This document shows positions 1 through 9,674 of a stretch of 64,000 bases of DNA, piece by piece. The position numbers and the translations under genes were made by a program. The DNA lies in assembly GCF_913773635.1 (NCBI RefSeq), contig NZ_CAJYGQ010000001.1, forward strand, positions 62,001-126,000, in the 5' to 3' direction. How positions within the stretch are numbered: the first letter of the stretch is position 1; each line of letters begins with the position of its first letter. The DNA comes from an uncultured Mucilaginibacter sp. GTDB taxonomy: Bacteria > Bacteroidota > Bacteroidia > Sphingobacteriales > Sphingobacteriaceae. The notes under the pieces are model-generated. The model worked only from the letters and a program-made list of their open reading frames with translations. It was not told the origin of the DNA and did no database searches.

Positions 1-590
1 CTCTTAACCAGGCTTTGCAGCGTTTTATTTTCCGTGTTAAGAACGTTGCCCAATATGGCAGCGTACGAAGCCGGACTTAGCGGATATAAACTATCAAAGT
101 ATTTAAAAACCAGGCCCTGCTGCTGTTCATAGGCAACTGTAAGTTCGTTGTTCTCAATGGTTTCGTTTAAGCTGCTTCCTAAAAATGGAACCATAAGCGG
201 TTCATCCCTGAATAGGGCAGAGGTCCATGTTGCATCGAAAAAAGATGCATACATAGACAGCTTCCCTTTTTCAAGCACATCCATTAACCACGGGTTATTG
301 TGATGGAACCCCATGTGGTTAGGAACAATATCCTGCAACCAGTCAATATTGCTTTGCCCCAGTCTGGATGTAATTGCCTTTAGCTGTTTTTCGGTGCCAA
401 TTTCGGGATTAATACGATGCGGATTCACCCCATCATAACCGTGCGTACTACCCGGAGCTGCCTCAAATACAGGGGATGCATATATTGTACTTACACCCAG
501 CTTTTGCAGGTAAGGAATTATACGCTCAAAATCATCAAACGTAAACGCCGAATGGAATTGAATACGGTAGGTAGCAACAGGATTATTCAT
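1..590 (-). CDS. treY: Malto-oligosyltrehalose synthase (partial, N-terminal 196 residues)
   Basis: Start ATG is at 590 on the minus strand and the reading frame stays open to the window edge, so only the N-terminal 196 or so residues of a GH13 protein usually over 700 residues long are present. The translation begins MNNPVATYRIQFHSAFTF and carries the TreY hallmarks YASPV, GSTHGYDGVNP and QDIVPNHMGFH, with the last giving the first conserved GH13 region. TreY isomerises the reducing-end glucose of a malto-oligosaccharide into an alpha,alpha-1,1 linkage, making maltooligosyltrehalose. It overlaps the end of treZ by 8 bases, so translation of the two is probably coupled. The assignment is firm; the catalytic half is not visible. 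Confidence 0.93.
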   Translation of the reverse strand, partial: MNNPVATYRIQFHSAFTFDDFERIIPYLQKLGVSTIYASPVFEAAPGSTHGYDGVNPHRINPEIGTEKQLKAITSRLGQSNIDWLQDIVPNHMGFHHNNPWLMDVLEKGKLSMYASFFDATWTSALFRDEPLMVPFLGSSLNETIENNELTVAYEQQQGLVFKYFDSLYPLSPASYAAILGNVLNTENKTLQSLVK

Positions 591-2421
591 TAATATAAAT
601 TATAAATGATTCGGGTTGAAGTTGCACAGGTGCTTCGTTGGTTAAACTTAATGGAGCGGCCTGCGGTCCGTTCCATTTTACATCGGCAGAATCAAATTGT
701 TTAGTCCATGACGATGAAGTAGCGGGTAAATATAACGTTTGAATGTTAAGAGAAAAGTTCATCAACACTACTGCAGTTTGATCCTCATTTTTACGTGTAA
801 GCGTTAGCGTATTGGTTGTTGCATCGGCTACAGCTTCGGTCTCTTTGCGGTTTAATTTACTTAATGCCGGTACGTTTTTGCGCAGGGCTATCAGCTCACG
901 GTAAAAGTTAAGCATAAGCTTGTGCTTGTCATCACTTAGTGAAGCCCACTGCAACTTTGAATTTTTATACGTTTCTTCCGACATTGGGTCCGGCGCTTCT
1001 CCCTGCGCATGAAAGGCTGCAAATTCTTCTTTACGTCCTTTACGCACTGCTTCGGCCAATTCAGGATCGGTATGGCTAACAAAGTACATAAAGCGATTGG
1101 CTTCGGCCCATTCTTCACCCATAAAAAGCATAGGTAAGTAAGGCGCCGTGAGTACAGCTCCGGCCATTAACTTTTGCATCTCAAAGCTGAATAATTCGCT
1201 GCTGCGTTCCCCAAGCATCCTGTTTCCAACCTGATCATGGTTTTGTGAGAATACAATAAACTGCTCTCCACCGTTTTCGGTAGCCTTGCTGCCAAAGTTT
1301 TTATCACGATGCGGCGAGTATTGACCATCATAAACGTAAGCATCATTATAAGCTTTGGCTAAATGATCAATGCCGCTAAAGTCGCTGTAATAGCCTGTTT
1401 GTTCGCCGCCTGCTGTAATGCGCAAAGCGTGATGAAATTCATCTATCCATTGGCTGTCCATGCCATAACCAGCTTTTTTAATAGGGTTGATGTAACGCGT
1501 ATCGTTCAGGTCGCACTCAACAATCAGATAGTGTTTCCGGCCTGTTTCCTGCATTAAACTATCTACACTGCTTTTAATTTCGGCCAGTATATGCACCGGG
1601 CTAAAGTCTTTAATTGCATGTACAGCATCCATTCGCAGTGCATCAATATGAAAATCGCGGAACCACATCAGCACATTTTCAATAAAGTAATGACGTACCG
1701 CATCACATCCTGCATCATCAAAGTTGATGGCATTACCCCATGGAGTGTTATATTTTTCGGTAAAATAAGGGCCATAACCGTTAAAATAATTTCCTTCTGG
1801 ACCAAGATGGTTATAGACAACATCAAGCACAACTGCCAAACCTTTCGCGTGGCATGCATCAACAAGTGCTTGTAACCCTTTTGCACCTCCGTAGGAATTT
1901 TGTACAGCGTATGGAAAAACTCCATCGTAACCCCAATTGCGTTCGCCTGGAAATTGAGCCACAGGCATAATTTCAATAGCTGTAATACCAAGGCTCACCA
2001 AATGGTCAAGTTTCGCTTCAATGCCCTTGAAATCTCCTTCTGATGTAAAGGTTCCGGTATGAAGCTCGTATATGATGTAGCTTTCCAGAGCCGGATTTTG
2101 CCAGTTGGCATCCTTCCATGCAAATGCTTTTAAATCAACCACCTCTGATGTGCCATGCACCCCGTCGGGCTGACTTAAAGAGGCGGGATCAGGTAATTCA
2201 TCACCACCATCAATAGAAATTTTATACCTGTCGCCAGCATTTATTTCATCGCTTGTAAGGTGCCAGTAGCCCCGTTCTGCTTCTTGCAAATCGAAAGATT
2301 TGCCTTGCACCTTAAGGGCTACTGTTTCTGCCTCCGGCGCCCACACCCATACCGATGCGCGGTTATCAGTTATATTTACTCCGGGGCGTGTGTTAATTTG
2401 ATTCATTGTAGCTTTGGTCAT
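583..2421 (-). CDS. treZ: Malto-oligosyltrehalose trehalohydrolase
   Basis: This 612-residue GH13 enzyme releases trehalose from maltooligosyltrehalose. It has an N-terminal CBM48-like beta domain (about residues 12-95), a TIM barrel with VVYNHLGPEGNY near 201-212, the nucleophile in LRMDAVHAI (Asp265), the general acid in VECDLND (Glu302), SQNHDQVGNR as the third conserved Asp, and a C-terminal beta domain. Length fits the family. An alternative start is Met6 at 2406; both lie inside the preceding glgX reading frame, which overlaps by 29 bases. It is the middle gene of a glgX-treZ-treY operon that supplies the complete route from glycogen or maltodextrin to trehalose, an osmolyte and stress protectant. 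Confidence 0.95.
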   Translation of the reverse strand: MTKATMNQINTRPGVNITDNRASVWVWAPEAETVALKVQGKSFDLQEAERGYWHLTSDEINAGDRYKISIDGGDELPDPASLSQPDGVHGTSEVVDLKAFAWKDANWQNPALESYIIYELHTGTFTSEGDFKGIEAKLDHLVSLGITAIEIMPVAQFPGERNWGYDGVFPYAVQNSYGGAKGLQALVDACHAKGLAVVLDVVYNHLGPEGNYFNGYGPYFTEKYNTPWGNAINFDDAGCDAVRHYFIENVLMWFRDFHIDALRMDAVHAIKDFSPVHILAEIKSSVDSLMQETGRKHYLIVECDLNDTRYINPIKKAGYGMDSQWIDEFHHALRITAGGEQTGYYSDFSGIDHLAKAYNDAYVYDGQYSPHRDKNFGSKATENGGEQFIVFSQNHDQVGNRMLGERSSELFSFEMQKLMAGAVLTAPYLPMLFMGEEWAEANRFMYFVSHTDPELAEAVRKGRKEEFAAFHAQGEAPDPMSEETYKNSKLQWASLSDDKHKLMLNFYRELIALRKNVPALSKLNRKETEAVADATTNTLTLTRKNEDQTAVVLMNFSLNIQTLYLPATSSSWTKQFDSADVKWNGPQAAPLSLTNEAPVQLQPESFIIYINE

Positions 2422-4537
2422 ATATTACCGGGTGATGAAGGACTACAATTGAACGGCCGTTAACAGTTATGTTCGATTCGGCATCATAAGTCTCTTCGTC
2501 AGCAACGGTATGGTTGGTGGTGTCAATAATTTTAGTCCAGTTTTTTGAGTACAAACTTCCTGGTAACTTATATTCAACCGGTTCCCAATGGGCGTTGAAA
2601 ATCACGTAGAACCCATCATCTATAATGGCTTCACCAACACTGTTACGTGTACGTAAAGCGCGGCCGTTTATAAACACCGCCAATGATTTAGCAAAGTCAG
2701 TATTCCAATGTTCGTCAGAAAACTGCTCACCTTCGGGTAAAAACCAGGCAATATCTTCAACGCCTTTAATTGGCGTACCTCTAAACCAGCGCTTGCGGGC
2801 AAAAGCAGGGTGTTTACGCCTGAAATGGATCATCTGGCTGGTAAATTCAATAAGCTCCTGATCGGCACTTGACCAGTCGACCCATGATATTTCGTTATCC
2901 TGGCAATAAGCGTTATTGTTGCCATTTTGGGTACGGCTCATTTCATCCCCTGCTACCAGCATAGGTACCCCTTGCGATAGGAATAGCGTGGTAATGAAAT
3001 TACGTTTCTGCTGCTCGCGTATTTGGTTTATCGTCTCGTCATCAGTGGGACCTTCGGCGCCATAGTTGCAAGAACGGTTGTTGCTTTCACCGTCTTTATT
3101 ATCCTCACCATTGGCATCATTATGTTTGTCGTTGTAGCTTACCAGATCATTCAGGGTAAAGCCATCATGAGCCGTAATGAAGTTTATACTTGCAGTAGGA
3201 TTTCTAAAATCATCTTTATATAAGTCGGCGCTGCCGGTAAACCTCGATGCAAATTCAGCAAGGGTACTATGTTCGCCGCGCCAGTAATCGCGCACGCAAT
3301 CGCGGTACTTGCCGTTCCACTCGCCCCAGCCTTGTGGGAATTTACCTACCTGGTAGCCACCTTCGCCTACATCCCAAGGCTCTGCAATTAACTTAACCTG
3401 TGATATAATCGGGTCTTGGTGAATAATATCGAAAAAGGCACTCAGGCGATTTACTTCATGCAACTCGCGCGCCAGGGTAGAGGCCAGGTCAAAACGGAAA
3501 CCATCAACGTGCATCTCAGTAATCCAGTAACGCAGGCTATCCATTATCAAACGTAATACGTTTGGCAGGTAAGCATTAAGGGTGTTGCCCGTACCTGTAT
3601 AGTCCATGTAATGGCGCTTATCTTCGGTGAGGCGGTAATAGCCTTCATTATCAATACCCTTAAACGAAAGGGTAGGACCAAGCTCATTACCTTCGGCAGT
3701 ATGGTTGTAAACCACGTCCAATATTACCTCTATGCCTGCTTTATGCAGCTCCTTAACCATTTGCTTAAATTCGGTTACCTGTTCGCCTTGTTTGCCGGCG
3801 CTTGCATACCGGGCGTCAGGTGCAAAATAACCTATGGTGTTATAGCCCCAGTAATTGGTTAAGCCTTTTTCAACCAAATGACGGTCGGCCACAAAATGGT
3901 GTACCGGCATAAGCTCAATAGCAGTTATGCCTAATTTTTGTAAGTACTCAATAGTTACCGGATGCCCTAATGCAGCGTAACTACCGCGTATTTCTTCAGG
4001 AATATCAGGATGAAGCTTGGTAAAGCCTTTAACATGCGCCTCATAAATAACAGTGCTATGATACGGAGTTGCAGGAGGGCAGTCGTCCTCCCAATCAAAT
4101 TTCGAACTTACTACAACGCTTTTTGGTATGAACGGCGCGCTGTCGGTTTCGCTAAAGCTTAGATCTTTTTCATCGCTGTAAACATCATAAGCAAAAAGCG
4201 AGTCATGCCAGTCGATAGTGCCTGAAATAGCTTTTGCATAAGGATCAATAAGCAATTTATTAGGATTAAAGCGTAAGCCGTTTTGCGGCTCGTATGGGCC
4301 ATGTATGCGGTAACCGTATAACTGGCCCGGCTTTAAATGAGGCACATATGCATGCCATATATGGTGCGAATGTTCTGTAACATCTATTTTTAGGAATTCA
4401 ACTTCATCTTGCGGTGTTTTAAATAAGCAAAGCTCAACTTTAGTAGCATTGCTTGCATATATAGCGAAGTTAACGCCTTTGCTGTCAGGGGTAGCGCCTA
4501 ACGGATAAGGTTTACCAGGGAAACTGTTTGTTTTCAT
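2393..4537 (-). CDS. glgX: Glycogen debranching enzyme (GlgX/TreX type)
   Basis: This 714-residue protein hydrolyses alpha-1,6 branches in glycogen. The N-terminal CBM48 domain (about residues 8-105) starts with the family sequence PYPLGATPDSKGVNFAIYAS. The GH13 barrel shows VVYNHTAEGNELGPT (about 275-289), the nucleophile in DGFRFDLAS (Asp350), the acid in IAEPWDVG (Glu386) and TAHDGFTL (Asp458). GlgX and isoamylase-type TreX are hard to separate by sequence alone. Because treZ and treY follow in overlapping frames, the likely role is to feed linear malto-oligosaccharides to TreY, the TreX role. It is the first gene of the operon, and its promoter must lie in the 315-base divergent gap shared with xylB. 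Confidence 0.93.
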   Translation of the reverse strand: MKTNSFPGKPYPLGATPDSKGVNFAIYASNATKVELCLFKTPQDEVEFLKIDVTEHSHHIWHAYVPHLKPGQLYGYRIHGPYEPQNGLRFNPNKLLIDPYAKAISGTIDWHDSLFAYDVYSDEKDLSFSETDSAPFIPKSVVVSSKFDWEDDCPPATPYHSTVIYEAHVKGFTKLHPDIPEEIRGSYAALGHPVTIEYLQKLGITAIELMPVHHFVADRHLVEKGLTNYWGYNTIGYFAPDARYASAGKQGEQVTEFKQMVKELHKAGIEVILDVVYNHTAEGNELGPTLSFKGIDNEGYYRLTEDKRHYMDYTGTGNTLNAYLPNVLRLIMDSLRYWITEMHVDGFRFDLASTLARELHEVNRLSAFFDIIHQDPIISQVKLIAEPWDVGEGGYQVGKFPQGWGEWNGKYRDCVRDYWRGEHSTLAEFASRFTGSADLYKDDFRNPTASINFITAHDGFTLNDLVSYNDKHNDANGEDNKDGESNNRSCNYGAEGPTDDETINQIREQQKRNFITTLFLSQGVPMLVAGDEMSRTQNGNNNAYCQDNEISWVDWSSADQELIEFTSQMIHFRRKHPAFARKRWFRGTPIKGVEDIAWFLPEGEQFSDEHWNTDFAKSLAVFINGRALRTRNSVGEAIIDDGFYVIFNAHWEPVEYKLPGSLYSKNWTKIIDTTNHTVADEETYDAESNITVNGRSIVVLHHPVIYDQSYNESN

Positions 4538-4732
4538 ACCTCATCAAGGATTTTAAACAAAAAATGTTTGAGAAGTGGATAAAATGCGTATGGGCTATTA
4601 ACAAGTACAAGGAGTAAGAAAAGTTCAGCTTATATAATCATATCCTATTTTTGTTTAACAACTAAACTGAAGTGCCCTGTAACTAAGTCTAACTTCTTAA
4701 AATAAACAAAGGTGTTTTTTGTACACTAACTA

Positions 4733-4762
4733 TTGTATGGTAAGAAAATCAAACTATATTTG
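4733..4762 (+). promoter_or_regulatory. Bacteroidota-type promoter of the xylose operon
   Basis: A TTG (4733-4735) is followed after exactly 19 bases by TATATTTG (4755-4762), an exact match to the phylum -7 consensus TAnnTTTG. The expected transcription start is about 5 bases further on, inside the palindrome at 4764-4773. That leaves a leader of roughly 85 bases before xylB. Confidence 0.7.
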
Positions 4763-4763
4763 A

Positions 4764-4773
4764 CAATCGATTG
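4764..4773. promoter_or_regulatory. Candidate LacI-family operator, copy 1 (xylB)
   Basis: The sequence CAATCGATTG is a perfect 10-base palindrome with the central CG typical of LacI-family operators. It starts one base after the -7 box and covers the predicted transcription start, the usual place for a repressor site. The same core occurs upstream of xylA (6395-6404) and of the transaldolase gene (45619-45628). Confidence 0.62.
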
Positions 4774-4852
4774 CAAAAGGTGGATTCGCCTTATTTAAGT
4801 CAGGCGTAACAGTTATATCAACCGACATCAACGTTAGAAAAAAAGCAAACTA

Positions 4853-6334
4853 ATGCTATTATTAGGTATAGATATAGGCACATCATCGGTAAAAGTATCA
4901 GTGGTTGATGCTTATTCACAAAAGGTACTTTCATCGGCGCATTATCCGGAAACCGAATCACCAATTATTTCTTTGCAACTGGGCTGGGCCGAGCAAGACC
5001 CTGAAATGTGGTGGCAGCAGGCACAGCAAGCTATTAAAATGTGTAATGCAAAAGGCGGTTACAACCCGCATGATATTGGTGCCATCGGCATCGCTTATCA
5101 AATGCACGGTCTGGTATTGGTTGATAAACACCAGCAGGTATTGCGCAATAGCATTATATGGTGCGATAGCCGCGCGGTTGAATACGGTGATAAGGCATTT
5201 GAGACCATTGGCGAGGAGCGGAGCTTATCGCACTTACTAAACTCGCCCGGTAACTTTACAGCAGCTAAGCTGGCTTGGGTTAAGCATAACGAACCCACGG
5301 TTTTTGAACAAATTGATAAGGTTATGCTTCCGGGTGATTTTATTGCTATGAAGCTTACGGGTGAAATTACTACGTCGGTATCTGCATTGTCTGAAGGAGT
5401 ATTTTACGACTTTAAAGAGAAATCCCTTTCTAAAGATGTAATGGGCTTCTTTGAATTTGATGAGGATCTGATTCCGCAGGTAAGACCATTGTTTTCAAAT
5501 CATGGCGGGCTAAAGGCCGATGTAGCTGCTGCTTTGAAACTTAAAGCCGGCATACCGGTAGCTTATAAGGCGGGTGATCAGCCTAATAACGCTTTATCAC
5601 TAAATGTGCTTAATCCCGGCGAAGTTGCAGCAACAGCCGGAACGTCGGGGGTTATTTATGGAGTAAGTGACCAACTTGCTTATGATCTGCAATCGCGCGT
5701 GAATACGTTTGCACATGTTAACTACAATGAGGCAAAACCACGTATGGGCGTTTTACTATGTATTAATGGCACGGGAAGCTTGAACCGGTGGACCAAAAAC
5801 CTGTTTGGTGCCAACATGAGTTATGCAGAAATGAACAATCTGGCTACACTAGCCCCAGAGGGTAGCAACGGGTTACGTATACTGCCCTTTGGTAATGGTG
5901 CCGAGCGTATGCTTTGCAATAAATTGGTAGGTGTTCACTTACACCATATTGATTTAAATTTACACCAACAACCGCATATATTTCGTGCGGTGCAAGAGGG
6001 CATAGCATGTGCTTTCCGTTATGGTTTGGATATTATGCGCAGTAACGGTATGGACCCTACGGTAATTCGCGCAGGTAAAGCCAACCTCTTTTTAAGTGAT
6101 TTATTTGCCCAAACCTTTGTAAACGTAACCGGCGTACCTGTGGAGCTATATAATAATGATGGCAGCGTTGGCGCAGCCTTGGGGGCGGGTATAGGAGCAG
6201 GCTTATTTTCAACGCCAGCCGAAGCTTTCAGAGGCATGGAGAAATTACAGGTTGTTGAACCTGACCCCAATAGCAAGATTAATGAAATATACGAGGAGTG
6301 GAAATTGCTTTTGGAAAAGCAGCTTATTGCCTAA
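4853..6334 (+). CDS. xylB: Xylulokinase
   Basis: This 493-residue FGGY-family kinase phosphorylates D-xylulose to xylulose 5-phosphate with ATP. The phosphate-1 loop LLGIDIGTSSVKV (residues 3-15), the substrate-site MHG (84-86), the catalytic Asp in AGDQPNNA (Asp242) and the following TAGTSGVIYG support it, and length matches the family. It is the first gene of the xylose unit xylB-xylA-symporter. The 115-base gap to xylA carries another copy of the candidate operator, so xylA may also have its own promoter. Other FGGY substrates are possible from sequence alone, but the neighbouring xylose isomerase makes xylulose by far the best choice. Confidence 0.95.
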   Translation: MLLLGIDIGTSSVKVSVVDAYSQKVLSSAHYPETESPIISLQLGWAEQDPEMWWQQAQQAIKMCNAKGGYNPHDIGAIGIAYQMHGLVLVDKHQQVLRNSIIWCDSRAVEYGDKAFETIGEERSLSHLLNSPGNFTAAKLAWVKHNEPTVFEQIDKVMLPGDFIAMKLTGEITTSVSALSEGVFYDFKEKSLSKDVMGFFEFDEDLIPQVRPLFSNHGGLKADVAAALKLKAGIPVAYKAGDQPNNALSLNVLNPGEVAATAGTSGVIYGVSDQLAYDLQSRVNTFAHVNYNEAKPRMGVLLCINGTGSLNRWTKNLFGANMSYAEMNNLATLAPEGSNGLRILPFGNGAERMLCNKLVGVHLHHIDLNLHQQPHIFRAVQEGIACAFRYGLDIMRSNGMDPTVIRAGKANLFLSDLFAQTFVNVTGVPVELYNNDGSVGAALGAGIGAGLFSTPAEAFRGMEKLQVVEPDPNSKINEIYEEWKLLLEKQLIA

Positions 6335-6394
6335 AATGTTATTTAGGAGAAAATTAAAAAGTAAGAACCGAAATCACAATAATACAAATTAACA

Positions 6395-6404
6395 CAATCG
6401 ATTA
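6395..6404. promoter_or_regulatory. Candidate LacI-family operator, copy 2 (xylA)
   Basis: CAATCGATTA matches the perfect palindromes at 4764 and 45619 in 9 of 10 bases, with an intact AATCGATT core. It lies 45 bases before the xylA start, in the gap after xylB. I see no clear -7 box beside it, so it may modulate an internal promoter or act as an auxiliary site. Confidence 0.5.
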
Positions 6405-6449
6405 AATAAAGCTGAAATCGAAAATTCGAGATCCAAAAATAAGATAACT

Positions 6450-7778
6450 ATGAGCATATTAACGGGAGACAGAGAGTATTTTAAAGGCATAGGGCAAATA
6501 AAATTTGAAGGACCTGAGAGTGATAACCCCTTAGCATACCGCTGGTATGACGAGAACCGGGTGGTTGCAGGCAAAACCTTAAAAGAACATTTAAAGTTTG
6601 CCGTAGCTTACTGGCATTCTTTTAATGGTAACGGCAGCGATCCGTTTGGAGGTGCTACCCACAACTTTGCTTGGGATGAAAAGGCCGATGCCGTTGAACG
6701 CGCTAAAGATAAAATGGATGCCGCGTTTGAGTTTTTTACCAAGTTAGGCTTGCCATATTATTGTTTTCATGATGTTGACGTGGTTGACTACGGTAACAAT
6801 ATTAACGAAAACGACCGCCGCTTACAGGCGCTTGTTGACTACGCCAAAGAAAAGCAAGCCGCCAGCAGTATAAAATTACTTTGGGGTACTGCCAACCTGT
6901 TTTCACACAAGCGTTACATGAACGGTGCGTCAACCAACCCTGATTTTCATGTATTGGCACATGGTGCAGCACAGGTAAAAGCAGCCTTAGATGCTACCAT
7001 TGCCTTAGGTGGTGAGAATTACGTTTTTTGGGGCGGACGCGAAGGTTATATGAGCTTGCTTAATACCGATATGAAACGCGAGCAGGAACACTTGGCTAAG
7101 TTTTTACATGCATCAAAAGATTACGCCCGTGAACAAGGTTTTAAAGGCACATTCTTCATTGAACCAAAACCCTGTGAACCGAGCAAGCATCAGTATGATT
7201 ATGATGCAGCTACCGTAATAGGCTTTTTGCAGAAATATGACCTGCTTAACGATTTTAAACTCAACCTTGAAGTAAACCATGCCACCTTGGCCGGCCATAC
7301 TTTTGCCCACGAAATGCAGGTAGCTGCTGATGCAGGTTTATTAGGCTCATTAGACGCTAACCGCGGCGATTATCAGAACGGCTGGGATACTGATCAGTTT
7401 CCCAACGATATTACCGAAGTAACGGAGTATATGCTGGTATTGCTACAGTCCGGCGGTTTACGGGGAGGCGGTATTAACTTCGATGCCAAGATTCGTCGCA
7501 ACTCTACCGATCAGGCTGATTTGTTTTATGCACACATAGGCGGAGCCGATATTTTTGCCCGTGCGTTAATCATTGCCGACAATATTTTGCAAAAATCTGA
7601 TTACAAAAAGGTGCGTAGCGAGCGATATTCGTCATTTGACAGTGGAAAAGGTAAAGAATTTGAAGAAGGTAAACTTTGCCTGGAAGATTTGAGAGCTTAT
7701 GCAATCGATAACGGTGAACCAGCCGTAATTAGTGGAAAACAGGAGTACCTCGAAAATTTGATTAACAGGTTTATTTAA
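6450..7778 (+). CDS. xylA: Xylose isomerase
   Basis: This 442-residue TIM-barrel enzyme interconverts D-xylose and D-xylulose and needs two divalent metals. The length and the long N-terminus place it in the class II xylose isomerases. Visible motifs are YYCFHDVDV (catalytic His107 with Asp110), [15 protein letters not shown] (metal ligand Glu238 and Lys240), [17 protein letters not shown], and [17 protein letters not shown] near the second metal site. It lies between xylulokinase and the symporter, giving the standard import, isomerise and phosphorylate order of function. A 48-base gap separates it from the symporter gene. Confidence 0.97.
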   Translation: MSILTGDREYFKGIGQIKFEGPESDNPLAYRWYDENRVVAGKTLKEHLKFAVAYWHSFNGNGSDPFGGATHNFAWDEKADAVERAKDKMDAAFEFFTKLGLPYYCFHDVDVVDYGNNINENDRRLQALVDYAKEKQAASSIKLLWGTANLFSHKRYMNGASTNPDFHVLAHGAAQVKAALDATIALGGENYVFWGGREGYMSLLNTDMKREQEHLAKFLHASKDYAREQGFKGTFFIEPKPCEPSKHQYDYDAATVIGFLQKYDLLNDFKLNLEVNHATLAGHTFAHEMQVAADAGLLGSLDANRGDYQNGWDTDQFPNDITEVTEYMLVLLQSGGLRGGGINFDAKIRRNSTDQADLFYAHIGGADIFARALIIADNILQKSDYKKVRSERYSSFDSGKGKEFEEGKLCLEDLRAYAIDNGEPAVISGKQEYLENLINRFI

Positions 7779-7826
7779 GTATACTTGTTGCCAGTTAAAA
7801 CCAAAAATCCAAGTATACATTAAAAA

Positions 7827-9497
7827 ATGAAAGAGTTAATCGCAGGAGATTGGATCGTATTCGCAGTCTACTTTGTTATTGTGGCCGCTTATGGCTTATG
7901 GGTGTATCGTCGTAAACGCAACGCCGACGCTACCTCAAAAGATTATTTCTTAGCCGAAGGCTCGTTAACCTGGTGGGCTATAGGTTCATCTTTAATTGCT
8001 TCTAACATCTCAGCCGAGCAGTTTGTGGCCATGAGCGGTAACGGCTTCACCATGGGTTTGGCGGTATCTGCGTATGAATGGATGGCCGCCATTACTCTTG
8101 TAATTGTAGCCATATTCTTTATTCCGGTTTACTTGCGGAATAAGATTTTCACCATGCCGCAATTCCTGCACCAACGTTATAATAGCACCGTAGCTATGAT
8201 TATGGCGGTGTTTTGGTTGTTGTTATACGTTATAGTTAACCTTACCTCAATTTTATACCTGGGTGCTATTGCCGTTAACGGTATCTCTGGCATCAACTTC
8301 ACCGTTTGTTTAATTGGCTTAGCGTTCTTTGCCGTTATCATTACCCTTGGTGGTATGAAGGTAATTGGTTTTACCGATGTTATTCAGGTATTCTTCTTGA
8401 TACTGGGTGGTTTGGTAACTACCTATATAGCAGTTAGTCTTGTAGCCGAGCACAGTGGTTCAACAGGTGTATTGAATGGGTTGAAGATCATGAGCGAAAA
8501 AGCAAACGATCACTTCCACATGATATTGAAGAAAAACAACCCAAGCTTTATAGATTTACCTGGCTTAACCGTGTTGTTGGGTGGTATGTGGATAGTAAAC
8601 TTAAATTATTGGGGCTGTAATCAATACATTACACAACGCGCTTTAGGTGCAAACCTCAAAACCGCCCGTAACGGTATCTTATTTGCGGCATTTTTGAAAT
8701 TAATGATGCCTTTAATTGTGGTATTGCCAGGTATTGCAGCTTACGTGTTGTATAAAGATCAAGTGTTTGACGCTGGCGCACAAGGCAGTTTAAAGGAGAA
8801 CGCTGATAACGCTTATCCAATTCTGTTAAATTTACTTCCTGCGGGCTTCAAAGGTCTATCATTTGCAGCATTAACAGCTGCAGTTGTTGCTTCTTTGGCT
8901 GGTAAGGCTAACAGTATTGCTACTATCTTTACCTTAGACATCTTCAAAAAGTTGAAGCCTGAAACTCCTGATTACAAACTGGTGTCAGTTGGTAAAATTA
9001 CCGTGGTTGTGGCTATGATTTTGGGCGTAGTTATTTCTCCGTTTTTAGGTATCGATAAAAAAGGTGGTTTTACCTTTATTCAGGAATATACAGGCTTCGT
9101 ATCTCCGGGCATTTTCGCCATGTTTATTTTGGGCTTCTTCTGGAAAAAAGCCACATCAAATGCAGCTTTATTTGCAACAATCGGTGGCTTTATATTCTCA
9201 GTGATATTTAAGTTCCTTCCAAAATATGTTGACTTATCATTCCTGTACTCAAGTGGTTTTGCAGTAATTGGTAAAGACAGCCACAGATATGAAATTCCAT
9301 TCCTTGACCGTATGGGCTTCGTATTCATCATTTGTATTATTGGTATGTGGATTATCAGTACTATTGAAACTTCAAGAGGTGTTAAAACAAATGGTCTTGA
9401 CGTTGATACTTCAATGTTTAAAACATCAAAATCTTTTGCTATAGGTTCATTGCTTATTGTAGGCATCCTGGTAGCACTATACTCTTTACTTTGGTAA
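7827..9497 (+). CDS. Sodium:sugar symporter, probable xylose importer (SSS family)
   Basis: This is a 556-residue integral membrane protein of the sodium:solute symporter family, SGLT-like, with about 14 hydrophobic segments. The N-terminal GDWIVFAVYFVIVAAYG segment, the YFLAEGSLTWWAIGSSLIASN stretch typical of SGLT-type carriers (split here around residues 40-58), and NYWGCNQYITQRAL support the family. The substrate is inferred as D-xylose because it is the last gene of the xylB-xylA unit and a strong terminator follows. Many Bacteroidota have similar isomerase/kinase/symporter clusters. Galactose or glucose transport cannot be excluded from sequence. Confidence 0.88.
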   Translation: MKELIAGDWIVFAVYFVIVAAYGLWVYRRKRNADATSKDYFLAEGSLTWWAIGSSLIASNISAEQFVAMSGNGFTMGLAVSAYEWMAAITLVIVAIFFIPVYLRNKIFTMPQFLHQRYNSTVAMIMAVFWLLLYVIVNLTSILYLGAIAVNGISGINFTVCLIGLAFFAVIITLGGMKVIGFTDVIQVFFLILGGLVTTYIAVSLVAEHSGSTGVLNGLKIMSEKANDHFHMILKKNNPSFIDLPGLTVLLGGMWIVNLNYWGCNQYITQRALGANLKTARNGILFAAFLKLMMPLIVVLPGIAAYVLYKDQVFDAGAQGSLKENADNAYPILLNLLPAGFKGLSFAALTAAVVASLAGKANSIATIFTLDIFKKLKPETPDYKLVSVGKITVVVAMILGVVISPFLGIDKKGGFTFIQEYTGFVSPGIFAMFILGFFWKKATSNAALFATIGGFIFSVIFKFLPKYVDLSFLYSSGFAVIGKDSHRYEIPFLDRMGFVFIICIIGMWIISTIETSRGVKTNGLDVDTSMFKTSKSFAIGSLLIVGILVALYSLLW

Positions 9498-9516
9498 TAA
9501 AATTATAATAACCACG

Positions 9517-9556
9517 AAAGGGCGGTATCTTTAAAAAGACACCGCCCTTTTTATTT
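9517..9556 (+). terminator. Terminator of the xylose operon
   Basis: AAAGGGCGGT (9517-9526) pairs with ACCGCCCTTT (9541-9550). There is extra CTTT/AAAG pairing inside the loop and a T-rich tail. Confidence 0.9.
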
Positions 9557-9674
9557 TACGCCTGCACGTGCTGGCTAACTTAAATGTATTTAAAATGTCA
9601 TGAAGCAATATTGCTGCTTAAGCGTTGTAACTTGTGTGCTTTGCGCCTATCTAAATTTAAAATACAATTTATAA

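Larger units (their letters stand above)
4538..4852. other. Divergent intergenic region between glgX and xylB
   Basis: This 315-base AT-rich gap holds the promoters of the trehalose operon (leftward) and the xylose operon (rightward). On the right side I see a good Bacteroidota promoter and a palindromic operator, listed separately. A 5-5-5 inverted repeat GTTTA-ACAAC-TAAAC lies at 4653-4667 and could be a second regulator site, but it is short. I found no exact TAnnTTTG box facing glgX and no small gene. Confidence 0.6.

Noticed and set aside
4653-4667. GTTTA-ACAAC-TAAAC inverted repeat as operator for the trehalose operon
   Set aside because: The arms are only five bases and AT-rich, and I see no second copy or adjacent -7 box; too weak to call.
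7701-7710. GCAATCGATA inside xylA, resembling the candidate LacI operator
   Set aside because: It is inside coding sequence and only half of the palindrome matches, so it is not counted as a site.
9080-9466. 128-residue open frame on the minus strand opposite the symporter
   Set aside because: It is antisense to a strongly supported membrane transporter with no independent support.
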